DNA of 64,000 nucleotides from an uncultured Methanobrevibacter sp. (GCA_900319985.1 ONQL01000001.1:1-64000), one strand, 5' to 3'; positions 16,510 through 26,178 are shown, counted from the stretch's first letter. Numbers and translations are program-made. Notes: generated from the letters alone by a model not told the origin.

Positions 16510-17865
16510 ATGAATGTATTTAAAACTCCTGAAGGATATTTATATTCTAATAAGGCATTATTCTACCTGTTCATTCCACTATTGGTAGAATATGCTTTGG
16601 AATTTTTTGTTGGTCTGGCAGATTCTATGATGGTTGCTTCATTGGGTGAAGCAGCAATCTCAGGAGTTTCTTTAGTTGATTTTTTAATGCAACTGCTTAT
16701 TTTTTCTTTTTCAGCCTTGGCAACAGGAGGTGCTGTTGTTGCAGGCCAATATTTAGGTGACAAGCAGTATAAAAAAGCTCGAAATGCCTCCACTCAGCTT
16801 GTCTGGTTTTCTACTATTTTATCATTTGCATTAATGATTCTGGTTGTTATTTTAAGGCAAATTCTAATTGGAATGCTTTTTGGGCAGATTGAAATGGATG
16901 TGTGGCATAATGCCGAAGTCTATCTGTATATTGTTGCTCTGTCCATTCCATTTATTGCAATATATAATGCTGGAGCAGCAATTTTTAGAACGACCAATGA
17001 TGCATTGCTTCCTATGAAAATAATGTTGATTTGTGATGTTTTAAATGTTGTTGGAAATGCCTTCTGCATTTATTATTTGGGTTGGGATGTCCGTGGCGTA
17101 GCTATTCCGACAGTCATTTCAAGAATGTTGGCTGCAGTTGCAATAATATACTTTGTTGTCGATGAAAATTATGAATTGCACATCAAAAGGACTTTAAGGC
17201 ATAAATTTGATGCAGTTATCCTTAAAAAAGTTTTAAAGGTCGGAATTCCCTATGGAATAGAGAATGGACTGTTTCAATTTGGTCGTGTCCTGGTTTTAAG
17301 TCTTGTTTCAACATTCGGAACAATGGCAATAGCTGCAAATTCTGTTGGGTATTCCATTGGAATATTTTCAGTTTTGCCAGGTTTTGCAATTAATTTGGGC
17401 CTTACTGCAATAATATCAAATTGTGTTGGTGCAAACGATTACGAGCAGGCAAGGTATTATAACAGAAAATGTTTGGTAATTGTTTTTGTTTCACATATTC
17501 TAATTAATTTGGTAATTTTTGCGATATTGCCTTTGGTTTTAAACATTTACGATTTATCTGCTCAAACCGCTGAAATGACAACTGAAATGGTGGTTTGGCA
17601 TGGAATTTTTGCAATAATCATCTGGCCGTTATCATTTACACTACCTGCAACATTCAGAGGTGCTGGCGATTCAAAATCAGTAATGTATATTAGTCTTGCA
17701 GTAATGTTCACTTGCAGAATCGCTCTTTCATATGTTATTGCCGGGTGGATGGGAATTGGTGTGTTCGGAACATGGATTGCAATGTTTATAGACTGGTATG
17801 TGCGCGCAGGAATTTACGTTTACAGATACTTTTCAGATAAATGGACAAACTACAGGGTGGTTTGA
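16510..17865 (+). CDS. MATE family efflux transporter
   Basis: A 451-residue integral membrane protein with 12 predicted helices. Recognised from the N-terminal pattern LVEYALEFFVGLADSMMVASLGEAAISGVSL, the GAAIFRTTNDALLPM loop near residue 157 and the PATFRGAGDSKSVMYI loop near residue 380, which mirrors it in the second half. MATE pumps export cationic drugs or metabolites using Na+ or H+ gradients. It begins 3 bases after the flavoprotein, so the two may be co-expressed. Substrate unknown. Confidence 0.9.
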   Translation: MNVFKTPEGYLYSNKALFYLFIPLLVEYALEFFVGLADSMMVASLGEAAISGVSLVDFLMQLLIFSFSALATGGAVVAGQYLGDKQYKKARNASTQLVWFSTILSFALMILVVILRQILIGMLFGQIEMDVWHNAEVYLYIVALSIPFIAIYNAGAAIFRTTNDALLPMKIMLICDVLNVVGNAFCIYYLGWDVRGVAIPTVISRMLAAVAIIYFVVDENYELHIKRTLRHKFDAVILKKVLKVGIPYGIENGLFQFGRVLVLSLVSTFGTMAIAANSVGYSIGIFSVLPGFAINLGLTAIISNCVGANDYEQARYYNRKCLVIVFVSHILINLVIFAILPLVLNIYDLSAQTAEMTTEMVVWHGIFAIIIWPLSFTLPATFRGAGDSKSVMYISLAVMFTCRIALSYVIAGWMGIGVFGTWIAMFIDWYVRAGIYVYRYFSDKWTNYRVV

Positions 17866-18265
17866 TGGTGGAAATTATTTACAAGGAAATTCATGAATTC
17901 AAAAGAAAGGATTTGCAGGATTTGTTCTTGTAAGTTGAATGTTCTTCAGGTCATTTTCCCGTAAAACTTCAAATAGCAATGAAAAACTTCAAAACGGTAA
18001 TTTCCGCATGGAATGGGGAGAAACTGGTTGGAATGATATATGCTATGGATGACGGATTCATGACTGCATAATTCATTACTTGCTGGTCAATCCAGAATAT
18101 CAGGATATTGGAATAGGAAAACATTTAGTGGATGAAGTGAAAGATATCTACAAGGATTATTTGAGAATAGTCGTTGTGGGCTATGATGATGAAATTGGAT
18201 TTTATAAAAGTTGTGGCTTTGAAAAGGCGGATGATGCCAGCCCACTTTTCATCACGGATTTGTAG
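17865..18265 (+). pseudogene. Broken GNAT-family acetyltransferase
   Basis: Translation from the ATG at 17865 gives an acetyltransferase-like sequence that meets a TAA after 22 codons (…LQDLFL-stop-VECSSGHFP). The same frame then continues to MIYAMDDGFMTA and hits another TAA. There, shifting the frame by one base restores IHYLLVNPEYQDIGIGKHLVDEV, the acetyl-CoA binding motif of GNAT enzymes, up to FITDL. So one nonsense mutation and one single-base deletion (TATATT reduced to TAATT) inactivate it. The C-terminal half is still open as a 61-codon frame. It follows the MATE gene with a one-base overlap. Confidence 0.82.
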
Positions 18266-18280
18266 ACATGAGGTGTAATG

Positions 18281-18448
18281 ATGATTGAAAATGAGGATAT
18301 ATTCAATAAGATAGTTGGTATGGTAAATTTAAACGATGCACATTTTAAAGTGATTTTGGACAATCAGAATCTGATTTTAAAAAATCAGGAACTTTTATTT
18401 AAGGAATTCGAAAAAATCAATGAAAGATTGGATAAACTGGAAGAGTAG
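18281..18448 (+). CDS. Small coiled-coil protein
   Basis: A 55-residue frame with AGGTG 8-12 bases upstream. After a short start (MIENEDIFNKIVG) the sequence is strongly helical with Leu/Ile spacing (VILDNQNLILKNQELLFKEF, then INERLDKLEE), so an oligomerising coiled coil is likely. No known family. An adjacent ATG at 18278 is also possible. It lies 7 bases before the esterase gene. Confidence 0.55.
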   Translation: MIENEDIFNKIVGMVNLNDAHFKVILDNQNLILKNQELLFKEFEKINERLDKLEE

Positions 18449-18455
18449 ATGCTAT

Positions 18456-19235
18456 ATGGTTCTGTTTAGAGGAGATATCAAGTGCAAAAGCTTGCAGAGA
18501 AGAACATCAATCAGCGTTATATTGCCTTGCGACAATATTCATTTTTTGCAGGATAGCGAAGAAATAGTGCCTCAACCATATAAAACATTGTATCTTCTTC
18601 ATGGATTGTATGGCAGTGATGACATATTTCTTGCAAACACTTCCATTCAGAAATTTGCAGAGGATAACGGGATAGCCATTGTCATTCCATGTGGAGAAAA
18701 TAGCTTTTACGTTGATGATGAAAAGTCACATAGGTTCTATGGAGAATATGTCGGCAGGGAATTGCTTGACATCACAAGGAATATTTTTCCGTTGTCTGAT
18801 AAAAGGGAAGACACTTTCATTGCAGGTTTTTCCATGGGAGGCTATGGAGCTATCCGAAATGGACTTAAATATTCCCAAAACTTTTCAAAAATAGGCATGA
18901 TTTCTGCAGCATTGATTACTGATGATATTGTCAATTATTCCGATGATTCAAATGTGCTCCGCTCAAGGTCATTTTACGAATCAATTTTTGGCAATTTGGA
19001 TGAATTGAAGGGTTCAGATATGAATCCCAAATCATTAATTGAAAACTGCAGCAACATTCCGGATATTTTCATGGCTTGTGGGGTGGATGATTTTTTATAT
19101 CCTAAAAATGTTGATTTTTATGAGTTTTTAAAGTCAAGAGATATTGATGCTGAGTTTGTTGAGGCTCCAGGCGAGCACACCTGGGAATTTTGTGATGAAC
19201 ACATTAAGGAGTTTATAAAAACATTAATAAGGTGA
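18456..19235 (+). CDS. Esterase of the EstD/PF00756 type
   Basis: A 259-residue alpha/beta hydrolase. The nucleophile elbow is GFSMGGYGA near residue 125, the oxyanion-side motif is LYLLHGLYGSDDIF near residue 47, the acid is in ACGVDDFLYP near residue 210 and the catalytic His is in PGEHTWEFC near residue 238. This is the pattern of S-formylglutathione hydrolase-like and tributyrin esterases. I start at ATG 18456 (GGAAGAG upstream); the earlier in-frame start at 18420 lies inside the coiled-coil gene. Substrate unknown. Confidence 0.85.
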   Translation: MVLFRGDIKCKSLQRRTSISVILPCDNIHFLQDSEEIVPQPYKTLYLLHGLYGSDDIFLANTSIQKFAEDNGIAIVIPCGENSFYVDDEKSHRFYGEYVGRELLDITRNIFPLSDKREDTFIAGFSMGGYGAIRNGLKYSQNFSKIGMISAALITDDIVNYSDDSNVLRSRSFYESIFGNLDELKGSDMNPKSLIENCSNIPDIFMACGVDDFLYPKNVDFYEFLKSRDIDAEFVEAPGEHTWEFCDEHIKEFIKTLIR

Positions 19236-19242
19236 TAATACT

Positions 19243-19743
19243 ATGGTTAAATTATGTCCTAAATGCGGTGCTTCATTGTCTGATGTGGGTGGAGGTTATC
19301 TGTGCCCTGAATGTGGTGGAGGAATGTTTAATGATGATGAAGTCATAATTCCCCGTTGTCCTTCATGCGGTGATGAGCTGGGAGATTTGAGGGATTCTTA
19401 TTACTGTTACAATTGTTCTAGGTCCGTCAGTAAAGACAGTGCAGATCTTGGTGGAAATTCCAGCTTTGATAATTATGATTTCAATGAACCTGATTATGAT
19501 TCGATGGTGAATAATGGTGATGAAATTTGTCTTAATTGTACTTTTTGGAGTGTAAGTCCCTATGGTGCATCCTATGGGATGGTTTGCAGAAAGGGACAGT
19601 TCACCAATGGTCCTGGCGATTCATGCGGATATTTTACACCTGAAAGTCACTTCGCCAGTTACGGAAATGATGGGCAATATCAGTTTGATGAAACCGGAAG
19701 GTCCATTTCAAATAAATTGTATCACTGGAAAAATAATCGATGA
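19243..19743 (+). CDS. Zinc-ribbon protein
   Basis: A 166-residue soluble protein with three cysteine modules. Residues 5-25 hold CPKC and CPEC, and residues 43-62 hold CPSC and CYNC: two zinc ribbons. An Asp/Asn-rich linker leads to a third region with CLNC, MVCRKG and SCGYF, a pattern that may bind metal too. Such multi-ribbon proteins are common in methanogens and have no fixed role. GGTGATA precedes the ATG. Confidence 0.82.
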   Translation: MVKLCPKCGASLSDVGGGYLCPECGGGMFNDDEVIIPRCPSCGDELGDLRDSYYCYNCSRSVSKDSADLGGNSSFDNYDFNEPDYDSMVNNGDEICLNCTFWSVSPYGASYGMVCRKGQFTNGPGDSCGYFTPESHFASYGNDGQYQFDETGRSISNKLYHWKNNR

Positions 19744-19820
19744 TGACAATTTTGACTTAAATTTTTATATTATTAATTACTAAAATTATAATTGATTAAT
19801 TAATTAAGGAGAGGATTTTT

Positions 19821-21422
19821 CTGACAAAGTATATTATTATAACTGGTGGGGTAGTTAGTTCCATAGGCAAGGGTATTACTTCTGCATCTATGGGTAGGAT
19901 TTTAAGATCTTATGGTTTAAAAGTTTCAGCAATTAAAATAGATCCTTATTTAAATTGGGATTCTGGAACACTCAATCCATATCAGCATGGTGAAGTATTC
20001 GTAACTCATGATGGGATGGAAACTGACCTTGATCTTGGTCATTACGAAAGATTTTTGGATGTTGAACTTGATGGAATGGCTAATATTACTACTGGTAAAG
20101 TCTATGAATCTGTCATTGCAAAAGAAAGAGAAGGTGGATACCTGGGTGAATGTGTACAGGTTATTCCACATATCACTAATCGTATAAAAGAAATGATTAG
20201 ACTTAACTCTGAAAGTGCAGATTATGATGTGGTTTTAGTTGAACTAGGTGGTACTGTCGGAGATATTGAAAGCCAACCTTTCCTTGAAGCTTTAAGACAA
20301 CTCAGAAATGAGGAAGGACGTGAAAACGTCATGTTTGTCCATGTTACATTTATTCCCTACCTAAATGCAGCTGGAGAATTCAAAACCAAACCAACTCAAC
20401 ATTCCACTAAAGAATTAAGAAGTGTCGGAATAAATCCTGATGTTATTGTATGCAGATCCCAAGAGCACATTGATGATGCATTGCTTGGAAAAGTAGCTCA
20501 TTTCTGTGACGTGGACGTCAATGCGGTAGTGAACACTCCTGATGCAGGTACAATCTATGAAGTGCCTTTGGTTTTGGAAGATAAAAACATCGGTGAGTTC
20601 ATTGTAAATAGAATAGGTTTGGATGTTGAACCTGATTCATCAAAATTGGATGAATGGAAAAAGATTGTTGAATCTATTAAAACTGCCGAACCTGAAGTTA
20701 CAATAGGCATTGTTGGAAAATATGTGGAATTGGAAGATTCATACATTAGTATTCGTGAATCATTACTTCACGCAGCAGCAAGCGTCGGCGTAAAGGCCAA
20801 TATCGAATACTTGAGTTCCGATGTTGAAAAGTTAGATGAAAAAGTCCTTAAAGGATTTGATGGTATCCTGATTCCTGGAGGATTTGGAGAACGTGGTTTT
20901 GAAGGTAAATTGGATGCAATAGATTATGCAATTGAAAATGATGTTCCTTTATTTGGAATATGTCTTGGAATGCAGTCCATGGTTACTCAATTTGCAAGAA
21001 GAAATGGTTATCCTAATGCAAATAGCTCCGAATTTGATGACAATTTAGAGTTCCCTGTAATCGACATGATGGAGGAACAAAAGAAAATCAAAAACATGGG
21101 AGGAACAATGCGTTTAGGTTCATATGACTGTAAAATTATTGAAGGAACCAAAACTTATGATGCTTACGGTGAAAGTGACATTGAAGAACGTCACAGGCAC
21201 AGATATGAATTCAACAATGATTTCAGAAAGGATTTGCAGGATAAGGGTTTAATCATATCTGGTACAAGTCCTGATGACTTTTTAGTTGAAATTGTTGAAC
21301 TTCCAAATCATCCATGGGCTATAGGTTGTCAATTCCATCCTGAATTTAAGTCAAGACCTAACAGACCTCATCCATTATTTAAATCATTTTTAGAAGCTAT
21401 TTCTGAGTTTTCTAAAAATTAG
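19821..21422 (+). CDS. pyrG: CTP synthase
   Basis: Makes CTP from UTP, ATP and glutamine. The frame must begin upstream of the first ATG (19890): codons from CTG at 19821 read (M)[22 protein letters not shown], the near-invariant N terminus holding the ATP loop, and GGAGAGG lies 6 bases before CTG. The protein is then 533 residues, the normal length. The synthetase domain (1-265) includes [20 protein letters not shown]; the C-terminal glutaminase domain has the nucleophile in GICLGMQ and the His/Glu pair in [13 protein letters not shown] start for an essential gene is unusual. Confidence 0.95.
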   Translation: MTKYIIITGGVVSSIGKGITSASMGRILRSYGLKVSAIKIDPYLNWDSGTLNPYQHGEVFVTHDGMETDLDLGHYERFLDVELDGMANITTGKVYESVIAKEREGGYLGECVQVIPHITNRIKEMIRLNSESADYDVVLVELGGTVGDIESQPFLEALRQLRNEEGRENVMFVHVTFIPYLNAAGEFKTKPTQHSTKELRSVGINPDVIVCRSQEHIDDALLGKVAHFCDVDVNAVVNTPDAGTIYEVPLVLEDKNIGEFIVNRIGLDVEPDSSKLDEWKKIVESIKTAEPEVTIGIVGKYVELEDSYISIRESLLHAAASVGVKANIEYLSSDVEKLDEKVLKGFDGILIPGGFGERGFEGKLDAIDYAIENDVPLFGICLGMQSMVTQFARRNGYPNANSSEFDDNLEFPVIDMMEEQKKIKNMGGTMRLGSYDCKIIEGTKTYDAYGESDIEERHRHRYEFNNDFRKDLQDKGLIISGTSPDDFLVEIVELPNHPWAIGCQFHPEFKSRPNRPHPLFKSFLEAISEFSKN

Positions 21423-21423
21423 A
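21411..21423 (+). terminator. Small terminator hairpin after pyrG
   Basis: TCTAA, AAA, TTAGA across the pyrG stop codon, followed by TTTTTTCTTTTTTT. Confidence 0.45.
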
Positions 21424-21518
21424 TTTTTTCTTTTTTTATATAATTTTACATTTTAAAATCATTTTAACGAGATTATTTTCTATCTAATTAATATTATATT
21501 AGGTATTATAATATAATC

Positions 21519-22391
21519 ATGAATTTTAGTCTAATATTTTTGTTTCAAATATTAATCACAGTATTATTTTGCATTATAAGCGTAATTTTTGATGTTAGGG
21601 AGGGAATTGTTCCCAATTGGCTAACTGTTTGTCTTCTGATTTTTGGTCTGGTATCGAATTTAATTTTATCAATATTTTCTTCTAACATTAAATACATTCT
21701 AGCTTCAATAATTTCAGCAGTTATAACCTATGCTATCACATATATGATGTGGCAATTAAATATATGGGGTGGTGGTGATGTAAAATTATTCACTGGAATT
21801 GCTTCAGTCATACCATTTGGTCTTAATGTTGATTTTTTACATATTTTTCCGGAACTGTCAGTGTATCCGTTTTCATTCAGTGTTGTATTGAACAGTATTT
21901 TGGTGTCATTTCCTTTTTTAATGATTTTTCTAATTTATTTGATTATCAAAAATAATGTTTTTAAGGACAATAAGGATTTTCTGTTCAACATGTTTAATTT
22001 CAGCAGTATAAATTATATAATTGAATCGACATTCAATAAGATGGTCCCTGTCAGTGACATAAAGGAAGGGGCAATAGTAAATGAATATTACTTTAACAAC
22101 CAATATGTATGTGATTTAATCAATGAGAATGATGGCAATCTGAAGATTTATAAAAATGATGGAAAGGACACATATTTCGATTATTATTTTAAATCGCAGA
22201 GTGCAGGTGGCATTACAGAAAAGGAAATGTATCTGTTAAGGATAATGAGTGCTCAGGGATTTATTTCAGATGAAATTTCCGTTAAGATTTCATTTCCATT
22301 CACTCCATCAATTCTTTTTGGCTTGCTGATTGCCGTTGTTTATGGGGATATAATAATGTTGGTTACAAAAAATATTTTTTTGGTGGTTTGA
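21519..22391 (+). CDS. Archaeal prepilin/preflagellin peptidase (A24)
   Basis: A 290-residue membrane protein with four helices in the first 150 residues, a soluble segment of about 100 residues, and a final helix. The two catalytic aspartates of family A24 are visible: Asp25 (FDVREGIVPNW) and Asp87 in GGGDVKLF. These enzymes cut the class III signal peptide of archaeal pilins. The next gene, directly adjacent, encodes exactly such a pilin, which strongly supports the assignment (EppA-like). The soluble insert between helices is longer than in FlaK. Confidence 0.85.
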   Translation: MNFSLIFLFQILITVLFCIISVIFDVREGIVPNWLTVCLLIFGLVSNLILSIFSSNIKYILASIISAVITYAITYMMWQLNIWGGGDVKLFTGIASVIPFGLNVDFLHIFPELSVYPFSFSVVLNSILVSFPFLMIFLIYLIIKNNVFKDNKDFLFNMFNFSSINYIIESTFNKMVPVSDIKEGAIVNEYYFNNQYVCDLINENDGNLKIYKNDGKDTYFDYYFKSQSAGGITEKEMYLLRIMSAQGFISDEISVKISFPFTPSILFGLLIAVVYGDIIMLVTKNIFLVV

Positions 22392-22817
22392 GTGATTAAA
22401 GAGAATTCGGGCCAAGTTTCATTGGAGTATCTTTTGATTTTTGTAGTTTCGCTGATTATTCTGATTGCCTTCACTATGCCTTTGGTAAATCAAAGCATCA
22501 AGGCCTCAATGGATGTATCAGATTCTTTAAAAATCAAGTCAGACATGTCCAAAATTGCTTTAGCTATCAAAACGGTTTATGGCGAAGGTCAGGGGTCAAG
22601 ACAAACCGTAAACATATATTCCACATATCCATTCAAAGTCAATGTGGGAAGCGATTATTTGTCGTGCAATGTTCATCTTAAGGATAGCACAAATAAGCAT
22701 ATTGAAGTTCCATCAAAATCAAATTTAAAATCAACGTCAATTAGCCTTAAAAAAGGTACAAATATAGTTACTGTTGAATGGCCTGTAGGTGGTGAAAATA
22801 TGTTAATATCAACTTGA
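22392..22817 (+). CDS. Type IV pilin-like protein with class III signal peptide
   Basis: A 141-residue protein with a GTG start at 22392 that follows the peptidase stop at once. The N terminus MIKENSGQVSLEYLLIF is a textbook class III signal: short charged leader, Gly7-Gln8 cleavage point, Glu at mature position 5, then a 20-residue hydrophobic helix. The remainder is a small extracellular beta-rich domain with a single Cys. It is likely exported, cut by the neighbouring peptidase and assembled into a pilus or surface filament. No assembly ATPase is in the window. Confidence 0.85.
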   Translation: MIKENSGQVSLEYLLIFVVSLIILIAFTMPLVNQSIKASMDVSDSLKIKSDMSKIALAIKTVYGEGQGSRQTVNIYSTYPFKVNVGSDYLSCNVHLKDSTNKHIEVPSKSNLKSTSISLKKGTNIVTVEWPVGGENMLIST

Positions 22818-22896
22818 GAGTATATATTCTTTACAAAAGTTATTTATAATATCCTTTTTTAAATATTATGTATACTAGTTATGTGACGTGTGAATT

Positions 22897-23703
22897 ATGG
22901 ATATTATTACTACAATTATTTATATCATATTATTTATTATAATGATGTTATTCGTCTTTTCAATTGGTATGATTAGAAAATACATGCCAAGAAAGGAAGC
23001 TCTTTTGGTTATTCTTGTAGCTTTTTTAATCGGATCAATAGGGGGTGCATTTTTCCTAGAACCTATTTATAAGGAAGTTCCGGGGGTTTTGAATACTGTT
23101 GAAAGGAGCATGCCCAATAATGAAGAGACTTTATATCTTGATTTATCTTCTTCCAATGATTTAAATGAATTGGAAAATGCCTTGTCCAATACCAAAGGTT
23201 TCAAATCATATTCTGAGGATAGTATCTCGATAACCCTGTGGAGTTTCAATGATGCTGAACTGTCTTACTTCAAAGATATAGTTCGCAATCTAGATGAAAA
23301 TTATAAGAATTATACTGTAGACCCTTCAGGAAAAATAACAATTGAAATTCCAGATAACTATTCAGCTACTAAGGCTTTGAAATCTTTTTCAGATTGGTAT
23401 AAATTGGTTTATGGCGATTCATTATCCTATGCTCAAGTACATTCAAAATTAGTCATTGATGCTTCTCATTTGGATGATTTTAAAAAGGTTTTACTTGAGA
23501 GAGGTATTGTTGCAAGCAAAATGGAAGGGCCAATTCAAGACAGTTTAAATTCCACAAATGCATCCATGGTTTCAGACACTACTTTCGTATTGATTACTGG
23601 TGGAATTGGAGTTGTGGTCGCAATAATGGGAATCTACTTCGATTCAATAGTGGTTTATTATAGAAGACTTAGAAAATTCATGAAAACTAAACGCAGACGG
23701 TAA
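22897..23703 (+). CDS. Uncharacterised membrane protein
   Basis: A 268-residue protein with two hydrophobic helices at residues 3-25 and 36-54, an extracytoplasmic middle of about 170 residues with Asn-X-Ser/Thr sites, and a last helix near residues 230-250 followed by the very basic tail RRLRKFMKTKRRR. I do not recognise the family. It has its own TATA-like sequence upstream and follows the pilin locus by 79 bases, so a surface role is possible but not shown. The next gene starts 4 bases after. Confidence 0.72.
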   Translation: MDIITTIIYIILFIIMMLFVFSIGMIRKYMPRKEALLVILVAFLIGSIGGAFFLEPIYKEVPGVLNTVERSMPNNEETLYLDLSSSNDLNELENALSNTKGFKSYSEDSISITLWSFNDAELSYFKDIVRNLDENYKNYTVDPSGKITIEIPDNYSATKALKSFSDWYKLVYGDSLSYAQVHSKLVIDASHLDDFKKVLLERGIVASKMEGPIQDSLNSTNASMVSDTTFVLITGGIGVVVAIMGIYFDSIVVYYRRLRKFMKTKRRR

Positions 23704-23707
23704 TCCT

Positions 23708-24388
23708 ATGAATGCTGCAATTTTATTTTCCGGTGGAAAAGATAGTACAATGGCATTGTATTATGCTTTAAAAGAGAAGGAAGATGTCAAATATCTTCTT
23801 TCCATGAAATCCATCAATGATGAATCATACATGTTTCATGTTCCAAATATTCATGTAACTGATTTGCTTGCAGAAGCGTTGGATATTCCGATAATTTCTG
23901 CTGTGACTGAAGGTGTTAAGGAAGAGGAACTTGAAGATTTGAAAAGAGAATTTGAAAATCTTAAAAGTTTGGGTGTTGAAGCTATATATGCTGGAGCACT
24001 TTATTCAGTTTATCAGAAATCAAGAATTGAAAAATTAGGTCGAGAAGTTGGACTGAAAATAATTTCACCTTACTGGCATGTTGATGAATTGGATTATATG
24101 AGAGAAGTTGTCTCACTTGGTTTTAAGGTTATTATTTCCGGCGTTGCCGCCTGGGGTTTGGATGAGTCCTGGTTAGGCCGTGTCATTGATGATGAAGCTA
24201 TTGATGAACTGGTTGATTTGAGTGAAAAGTATCATATTAATATTGCTTTTGAAGGTGGCGAAGCTGAAACTTTGGCTATAGATGGACCTATTTTCAAAAA
24301 ACGGTTAAAGATATTAAAAGATAGAAAAGAATGGCATCTCGACAGTGGTGTTTATATTATAGAGGATGCAATTCTTGAAGATAAGTAA
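23708..24388 (+). CDS. dph6: Diphthine--ammonia ligase
   Basis: A 226-residue ATP pyrophosphatase of the archaeal MJ0570 family, which performs the last step of diphthamide formation on elongation factor 2. The PP-loop SGGKDS is at residues 8-13. Other family marks are YAGALYSVYQKSRIE near residue 95, ISGVAAWGLDESWLGR near residue 140 and FEGGEAETLAIDGPIF near residue 180. The length is normal. It ends facing the convergent gene with no spacer. Confidence 0.88.
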   Translation: MNAAILFSGGKDSTMALYYALKEKEDVKYLLSMKSINDESYMFHVPNIHVTDLLAEALDIPIISAVTEGVKEEELEDLKREFENLKSLGVEAIYAGALYSVYQKSRIEKLGREVGLKIISPYWHVDELDYMREVVSLGFKVIISGVAAWGLDESWLGRVIDDEAIDELVDLSEKYHINIAFEGGEAETLAIDGPIFKKRLKILKDRKEWHLDSGVYIIEDAILEDK

Positions 24389-24928
24389 TTAAAGATTAAT
24401 TTCATCTAAAAATTCATTTATTTTTTCCTGATAACTTTCAAAATCGCTTTCATTGATAATGATTTTATCTGAAAGTGCGATTACATTGCCGATACCGAAG
24501 TCCAATTCCATTTGATCTCTTTTTAAAAAGTCATTGTAATCTTTGGAATCATCTTCCCTCATTCTATTTTGCAATCTTTTAAAACGCAAGGTTGGGTTTG
24601 CAAAAATTGAGAGGATTATGAAATTATCGAAGTTCTCTTTGAACATTTCTACTTCATGGTGGCTTCTGATGCCTTCTACAATGATTGCATTTTCATTTCC
24701 TTCTTTTTGGAGTTGCTTGATTTTTTTAATGGTTAACTCTGAAACTATGTATTCGCCATGCTCTTTTCTCAAGTTGGTTGCAGTTTCTTTAGTGCTTTCT
24801 CCTCTTTTTTTAGCTTCCTCTCTAATTATGTCTCCCATACTTACAATTATAGCTCCTTTTTCGTTTGCTGTTTCAGAAACTAAACTTTTTCCAGACCCAG
24901 GTAATCCTGAAATTCCCATAACTTGCAT
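24389..24928 (-). CDS. UPF0200-type P-loop nucleotide kinase
   Basis: A 179-residue kinase-like ATPase. The Walker A loop is GLPGSGKSLV (residues 8-17), and there is an Asp-containing GDIIREEAKKRG motif, and IIVEGIRSHHEVEMF near residue 85, a lid-like arrangement of small nucleotide or dephospho-CoA kinases. This is the archaeal UPF0200 family, of uncertain substrate. It lies 6 bases after a gene of CoA synthesis on the same strand, which hints at a CoA-related or nucleotide-related kinase. Confidence 0.85.
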   Translation of the reverse strand: MQVMGISGLPGSGKSLVSETANEKGAIIVSMGDIIREEAKKRGESTKETATNLRKEHGEYIVSELTIKKIKQLQKEGNENAIIVEGIRSHHEVEMFKENFDNFIILSIFANPTLRFKRLQNRMREDDSKDYNDFLKRDQMELDFGIGNVIALSDKIIINESDFESYQEKINEFLDEINL

Positions 24929-24934
24929 TTATAT

Positions 24935-25672
24935 TCACTCTTTTATTTTTATTTGTTGTAATGATTCTTCAAGGTTTTCTTCATTATCAAATTCATTGAC
25001 CATTTCAATTAAGAATTTTTTATCTTGGGTTTTTAAGTCTTCAGCAATTTTTGTCATGTATGGTATTGCCCTTACAATATTGTCCATAATTGATATGTCT
25101 GACATTTTTGATGTTCTTGAAAGCGGATTTAAGTCGATTGTTATGATGTTTTTTCCTGATTTTTTTAATATTTCTGCCCGGTCACCATCTTCAAGAGGTA
25201 CAAGAACAGTATCTGAGGAATAAATTCCGGTTTTGCTTGCAGAGGCCCTATTGTTTTTAATGTCATCAATGTATTCAATATCATCATCAAGATGTCCCAA
25301 AATATCTTTATATCCATGATCCTTGTATAGTTTTGTTAACAATCTCACTCTTTCATCAGTTCTGTAAAATAAGTTGATTTCTATCTTGGCATCGATTGCA
25401 TGGGCTAAATCTATAATCTCATCACAGGCAAGCGCACTTGCATTTCCATTAACTGAAATAACTGGATTTTTTGATAAAAGTAAAGCCGCAACGGCAACAA
25501 ACATTGCTCTTTTTGCAGGAAATGTTGTCTTTTCTCCAATTAGGTAATCAAAGGCTTCTCCTCTTCCATGAGCAATCATTCCTGAATCTGCAAGATATCC
25601 CTTCTGGGATGCCTTAACTATCTTATCTCTTAAAAGCAATGATTCATATCTTGGGTGAGATTTTGGTATCAT
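24935..25672 (-). CDS. 4-phosphopantoate--beta-alanine ligase
   Basis: The archaeal route to coenzyme A phosphorylates pantoate and then joins it to beta-alanine; this 245-residue protein is that ligase (former DUF137). Recognised from IPKSHPRYESLLLRDKIV at the N terminus, ADSGMIAHGRGEAFDYLIGE near residue 27, NGNASALACDEII near residue 75, and FYRTDERV near residue 100. The last 25 residues are an acidic tail. It starts a minus-strand pair with the UPF0200 kinase. Confidence 0.9.
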   Translation of the reverse strand: MIPKSHPRYESLLLRDKIVKASQKGYLADSGMIAHGRGEAFDYLIGEKTTFPAKRAMFVAVAALLLSKNPVISVNGNASALACDEIIDLAHAIDAKIEINLFYRTDERVRLLTKLYKDHGYKDILGHLDDDIEYIDDIKNNRASASKTGIYSSDTVLVPLEDGDRAEILKKSGKNIITIDLNPLSRTSKMSDISIMDNIVRAIPYMTKIAEDLKTQDKKFLIEMVNEFDNEENLEESLQQIKIKE

Positions 25673-25680
25673 GTTATCAT

Positions 25681-26061
25681 CTATTTTAAATCAATTTTCA
25701 TCTGAGCTAGATATCCTAAGAATGTAGTTACTAATAAGGTTATTATGGCCATTGAAGTGATATTCAAGTGATAATAAGGGAAAATTAATCTTGCATTGGG
25801 TATGAAGAAAAATATTGAATCCAAAATTGCATATATTATAATAAATACAATTCCTGCAATAATGCCTTCAATTACTTCATTTTCATAGATATTTCTGATG
25901 TACAGTATCCCAAAAAATGCTGTTATGATAATCAGTATTATTGGAAGTAGAATATTGACATATGGAAGATTATTATTGAAAATCGGATTAAAAAGACTTG
26001 TAATGAAATGGGTTAAGAACCATATCAATATCCCAAATATTATCGCTAATTTCAGTTTCAT
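25681..26061 (-). CDS. Small membrane protein
   Basis: A 126-residue protein with four hydrophobic helices and a short Lys-rich end. AAGGTTT precedes the ATG at 26061. It resembles the short four-helix proteins found in many copies in Methanobrevibacter (DUF5518-like), but I cannot assign it. It may lead the transcript of the CoA genes, being 8 bases from the next start. Confidence 0.7.
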   Translation of the reverse strand: MKLKLAIIFGILIWFLTHFITSLFNPIFNNNLPYVNILLPIILIIITAFFGILYIRNIYENEVIEGIIAGIVFIIIYAILDSIFFFIPNARLIFPYYHLNITSMAIITLLVTTFLGYLAQMKIDLK

Positions 26062-26178
26062 ATTCTAAACCTTAAAATAACTATCAATATTATCTTTGAT
26101 TTAAAAATATTTAATATTTTTCTAAGTTGATTAAGATTTGTAATTTTTAAGTTTTATTGAAAAAAAGTTTTGGGATGG

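Noticed and set aside
24543..25223. Long plus-strand open frame of 226 codons
   Set aside because: It is the antisense of the UPF0200 kinase and phosphopantoate ligase genes, both with clear motifs.
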